A stretch of 6,112 bases of DNA, from the NCBI GenBank assembly GCA_041584015.1, contig JBFHES010000268.1, positions 1 to 6,112 on the forward strand, in the 5' to 3' direction. This stretch comes from JBFHES01 sp041584015. GTDB lineage: Bacteria > Bacteroidota > Bacteroidia > Bacteroidales > M50B96. Of the stretch, positions 4,943 to 6,112 are shown in pieces (position 1 is the stretch's first letter; each line of letters starts with the position of its first letter). A model generated the notes under the pieces. It had not been told where the DNA came from, searched no databases, and saw nothing but the letters and a program-made list of their open reading frames with translations. The position numbers and the translations under genes were made by a program.

Positions 4943-6112
4943 TTGAAAATACGAATTGTCATATTATCGTTCTTAATTATCACAGGAATACTTTCGGTTT
5001 TCTGGTGGGTGGCAAGCGACCCAACAGCCGATTTTACCGAAAGTATCCCCGGAGCTGATGAACGATCAAAAGTGATGGCTGCATTGGAAGCAGTTAATAT
5101 TGGTGAATTTTTTGAGCTGTTCTCAGATCAGGAATCGGAACTCACCGAATCATGGACAGGTTTTCGAGGTGCACAATTCGATAATTATTATCACTCAGAT
5201 ATTAAGTTGATTGATAAATTTCCTGAATCAGGACCGGAAGTGATGTGGTCGGTTGATTTAGGCGAAGGACATGCAGGTGCTGCAATTTATCGAGGTTTGG
5301 CATATGTGCTCGATTACGATGAGGCAGAACGTGCCGATATGTTACGTTGTTTTAAATTGGATTCGGGTGAAGAACTATGGCGACGTTGGTACAAAGTGAA
5401 TGTAAAACGAAATCATGGAATCTCACGAACGGTTCCGGCAGTTACCGAGGATTATATAATCACCATTGGACCTAAGTGTCATGTGATGTGTGTCGATCGC
5501 AAAACTGGTGATTACCTCTGGGGAATAAATGTTGCTCAGTTTTATGAAAGTGAAGTTCCGCTGTGGTATACTGGTCAATGTCCATTGATAGTTGATGATG
5601 TTTTAATCCTGGCCACTGGCGGAACAAAATTGCTGGTTGGGATTAACTGCAAAACAGGCGAGGTAATCTGGGAAACAGAAAATCCTGACGGATGGAAGAT
5701 GTCTCATGCTTCAGTTTTGCCGTTTGAGTTTGGTGGCAGACAAATGTTCGTTTATCCTGCCATTGGCGGAATTATTGGTGTGGCTGCTGAGAAAGAAAAT
5801 CAGGGAGAGGTACTATGGCTAAATTCAGATTGGAATCATGCGGTGGTTTCACCAAGTGCAGTCTGCATACCTGATGGAAAAATATTCCTTACAGCTGGTT
5901 ATGGTGCGGGAAGCATGGTTATTCTGTTGAAAGAAACAAATGGCGTATTCACAACGGAAGTGTTGGATGAATACAAGCCAGCTAAAGGTTTGGCCTGCGA
6001 GCAGCAAACGCCTATTTATTGGGATGGTCATTTGTTTGGCATTCAACCCAAAGATGCTGCTGCTTTAAGAAATCAGTTTATTTGTGTTGATCCCGTGGAT
6101 TGCAAACAAGTA
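4943..6112 (+). CDS. Membrane-anchored PQQ-like beta-propeller protein, copy 3 (3' end outside the window)
   Basis: The frame is open from 4943 to the window edge: 390 codons are visible and the C-terminus is missing. TTG at 4943 is the chosen start because an in-frame stop (TAA, 4913-4915) lies just upstream and the first in-frame ATG (codon 45, 5075) would discard the N-terminal hydrophobic segment MKIRIVILSFLIITGILSVF, which looks like a signal anchor or uncleaved signal peptide followed by WWVAS. Residues 27-70 form a polar, acidic linker. The shared signature follows as WTGFRG (71-76) and KFPESGPEVMW (92-102). Blade motifs include FKLDSGEELW (137-146), VDRKTGDYLW (184-193), INCKTGEVIW (234-243) and a degenerate GEVLW (288-292). 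Further segments such as LWYTGQCPLIVDD (207-219), PDGWKMSHASV (248-258) and LTAGYGAGSM (316-325) seem characteristic of this subfamily and are absent from copies 1 and 2, so it is a more distant paralog. It is probably periplasmic and tethered to the inner membrane. Cys179 and Cys183 (CHVMC) are not a haem-binding CxxCH. Substrate and cofactor are unknown. Confidence 0.87.
   Translation, partial: MKIRIVILSFLIITGILSVFWWVASDPTADFTESIPGADERSKVMAALEAVNIGEFFELFSDQESELTESWTGFRGAQFDNYYHSDIKLIDKFPESGPEVMWSVDLGEGHAGAAIYRGLAYVLDYDEAERADMLRCFKLDSGEELWRRWYKVNVKRNHGISRTVPAVTEDYIITIGPKCHVMCVDRKTGDYLWGINVAQFYESEVPLWYTGQCPLIVDDVLILATGGTKLLVGINCKTGEVIWETENPDGWKMSHASVLPFEFGGRQMFVYPAIGGIIGVAAEKENQGEVLWLNSDWNHAVVSPSAVCIPDGKIFLTAGYGAGSMVILLKETNGVFTTEVLDEYKPAKGLACEQQTPIYWDGHLFGIQPKDAAALRNQFICVDPVDCKQV

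Noticed and set aside
4943..6112. Cytochrome c-type haem site in propeller copy 3
   Set aside because: The Cys pair (CHVMC) is not CxxCH, and no CxxCH was found in the visible residues.

Overview
The window looks like chromosomal DNA from a member of the Bacteroidota, probably an environmental marine or anaerobic lineage. The DNA is AT-rich. The putative yebC promoter fits the Bacteroidota pattern (TTTG at -33, TAnnTTTG at -7). Genes lack clear Shine-Dalgarno sites. Three predicted signal peptides place glutamine directly after the cleavage alanine, a Bacteroidota habit. The YebC protein begins with the 'MGRAFEYRKA' version of the N-terminus that I associate with this phylum. No genus can be assigned from the sequence alone.

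Layout: (1) 1-210 is non-coding apart from a hairpin that probably terminates the leftmost gene. (2) 211-924, minus strand: a small exported outer-membrane beta-barrel protein. (3) 1080-1793, plus strand and divergent from it: a complete YebC/TACO1-family gene with its own promoter and a good intrinsic terminator. (4) 1856-2257: a gap of about 400 bases with no convincing gene and a weak promoter candidate near its right end. (5) 2258-6112, plus strand: three consecutive PQQ-like beta-propeller genes. The first two are complete, only 20 bases apart, and clearly tandem paralogs. The third starts at a TTG codon at 4943 and runs off the right edge.

Between the second and third propeller genes (4750-4942) there is an unusual non-coding block. 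A degenerate 7-base tandem repeat starts right after the stop codon. It is followed by a two-hairpin palindromic element resembling interspersed repeats of Bacteroidota genomes, and then by a long bulged hairpin. None of it looks like a classical terminator, so the third gene may be read from the same transcript.

The three propellers share the WRG/FRG...GPE N-terminal signature and W-containing blade motifs. They differ in location: the first two are predicted to be secreted to the periplasm, while the third has an N-terminal membrane anchor and a distinct linker. They lack the length and landmarks of true PQQ-dependent dehydrogenases, so 'PQQ-like' describes a fold and not a proven cofactor. 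The substrate or partner of this cluster cannot be read from this window. It is the part most worth following to the right of the edge.
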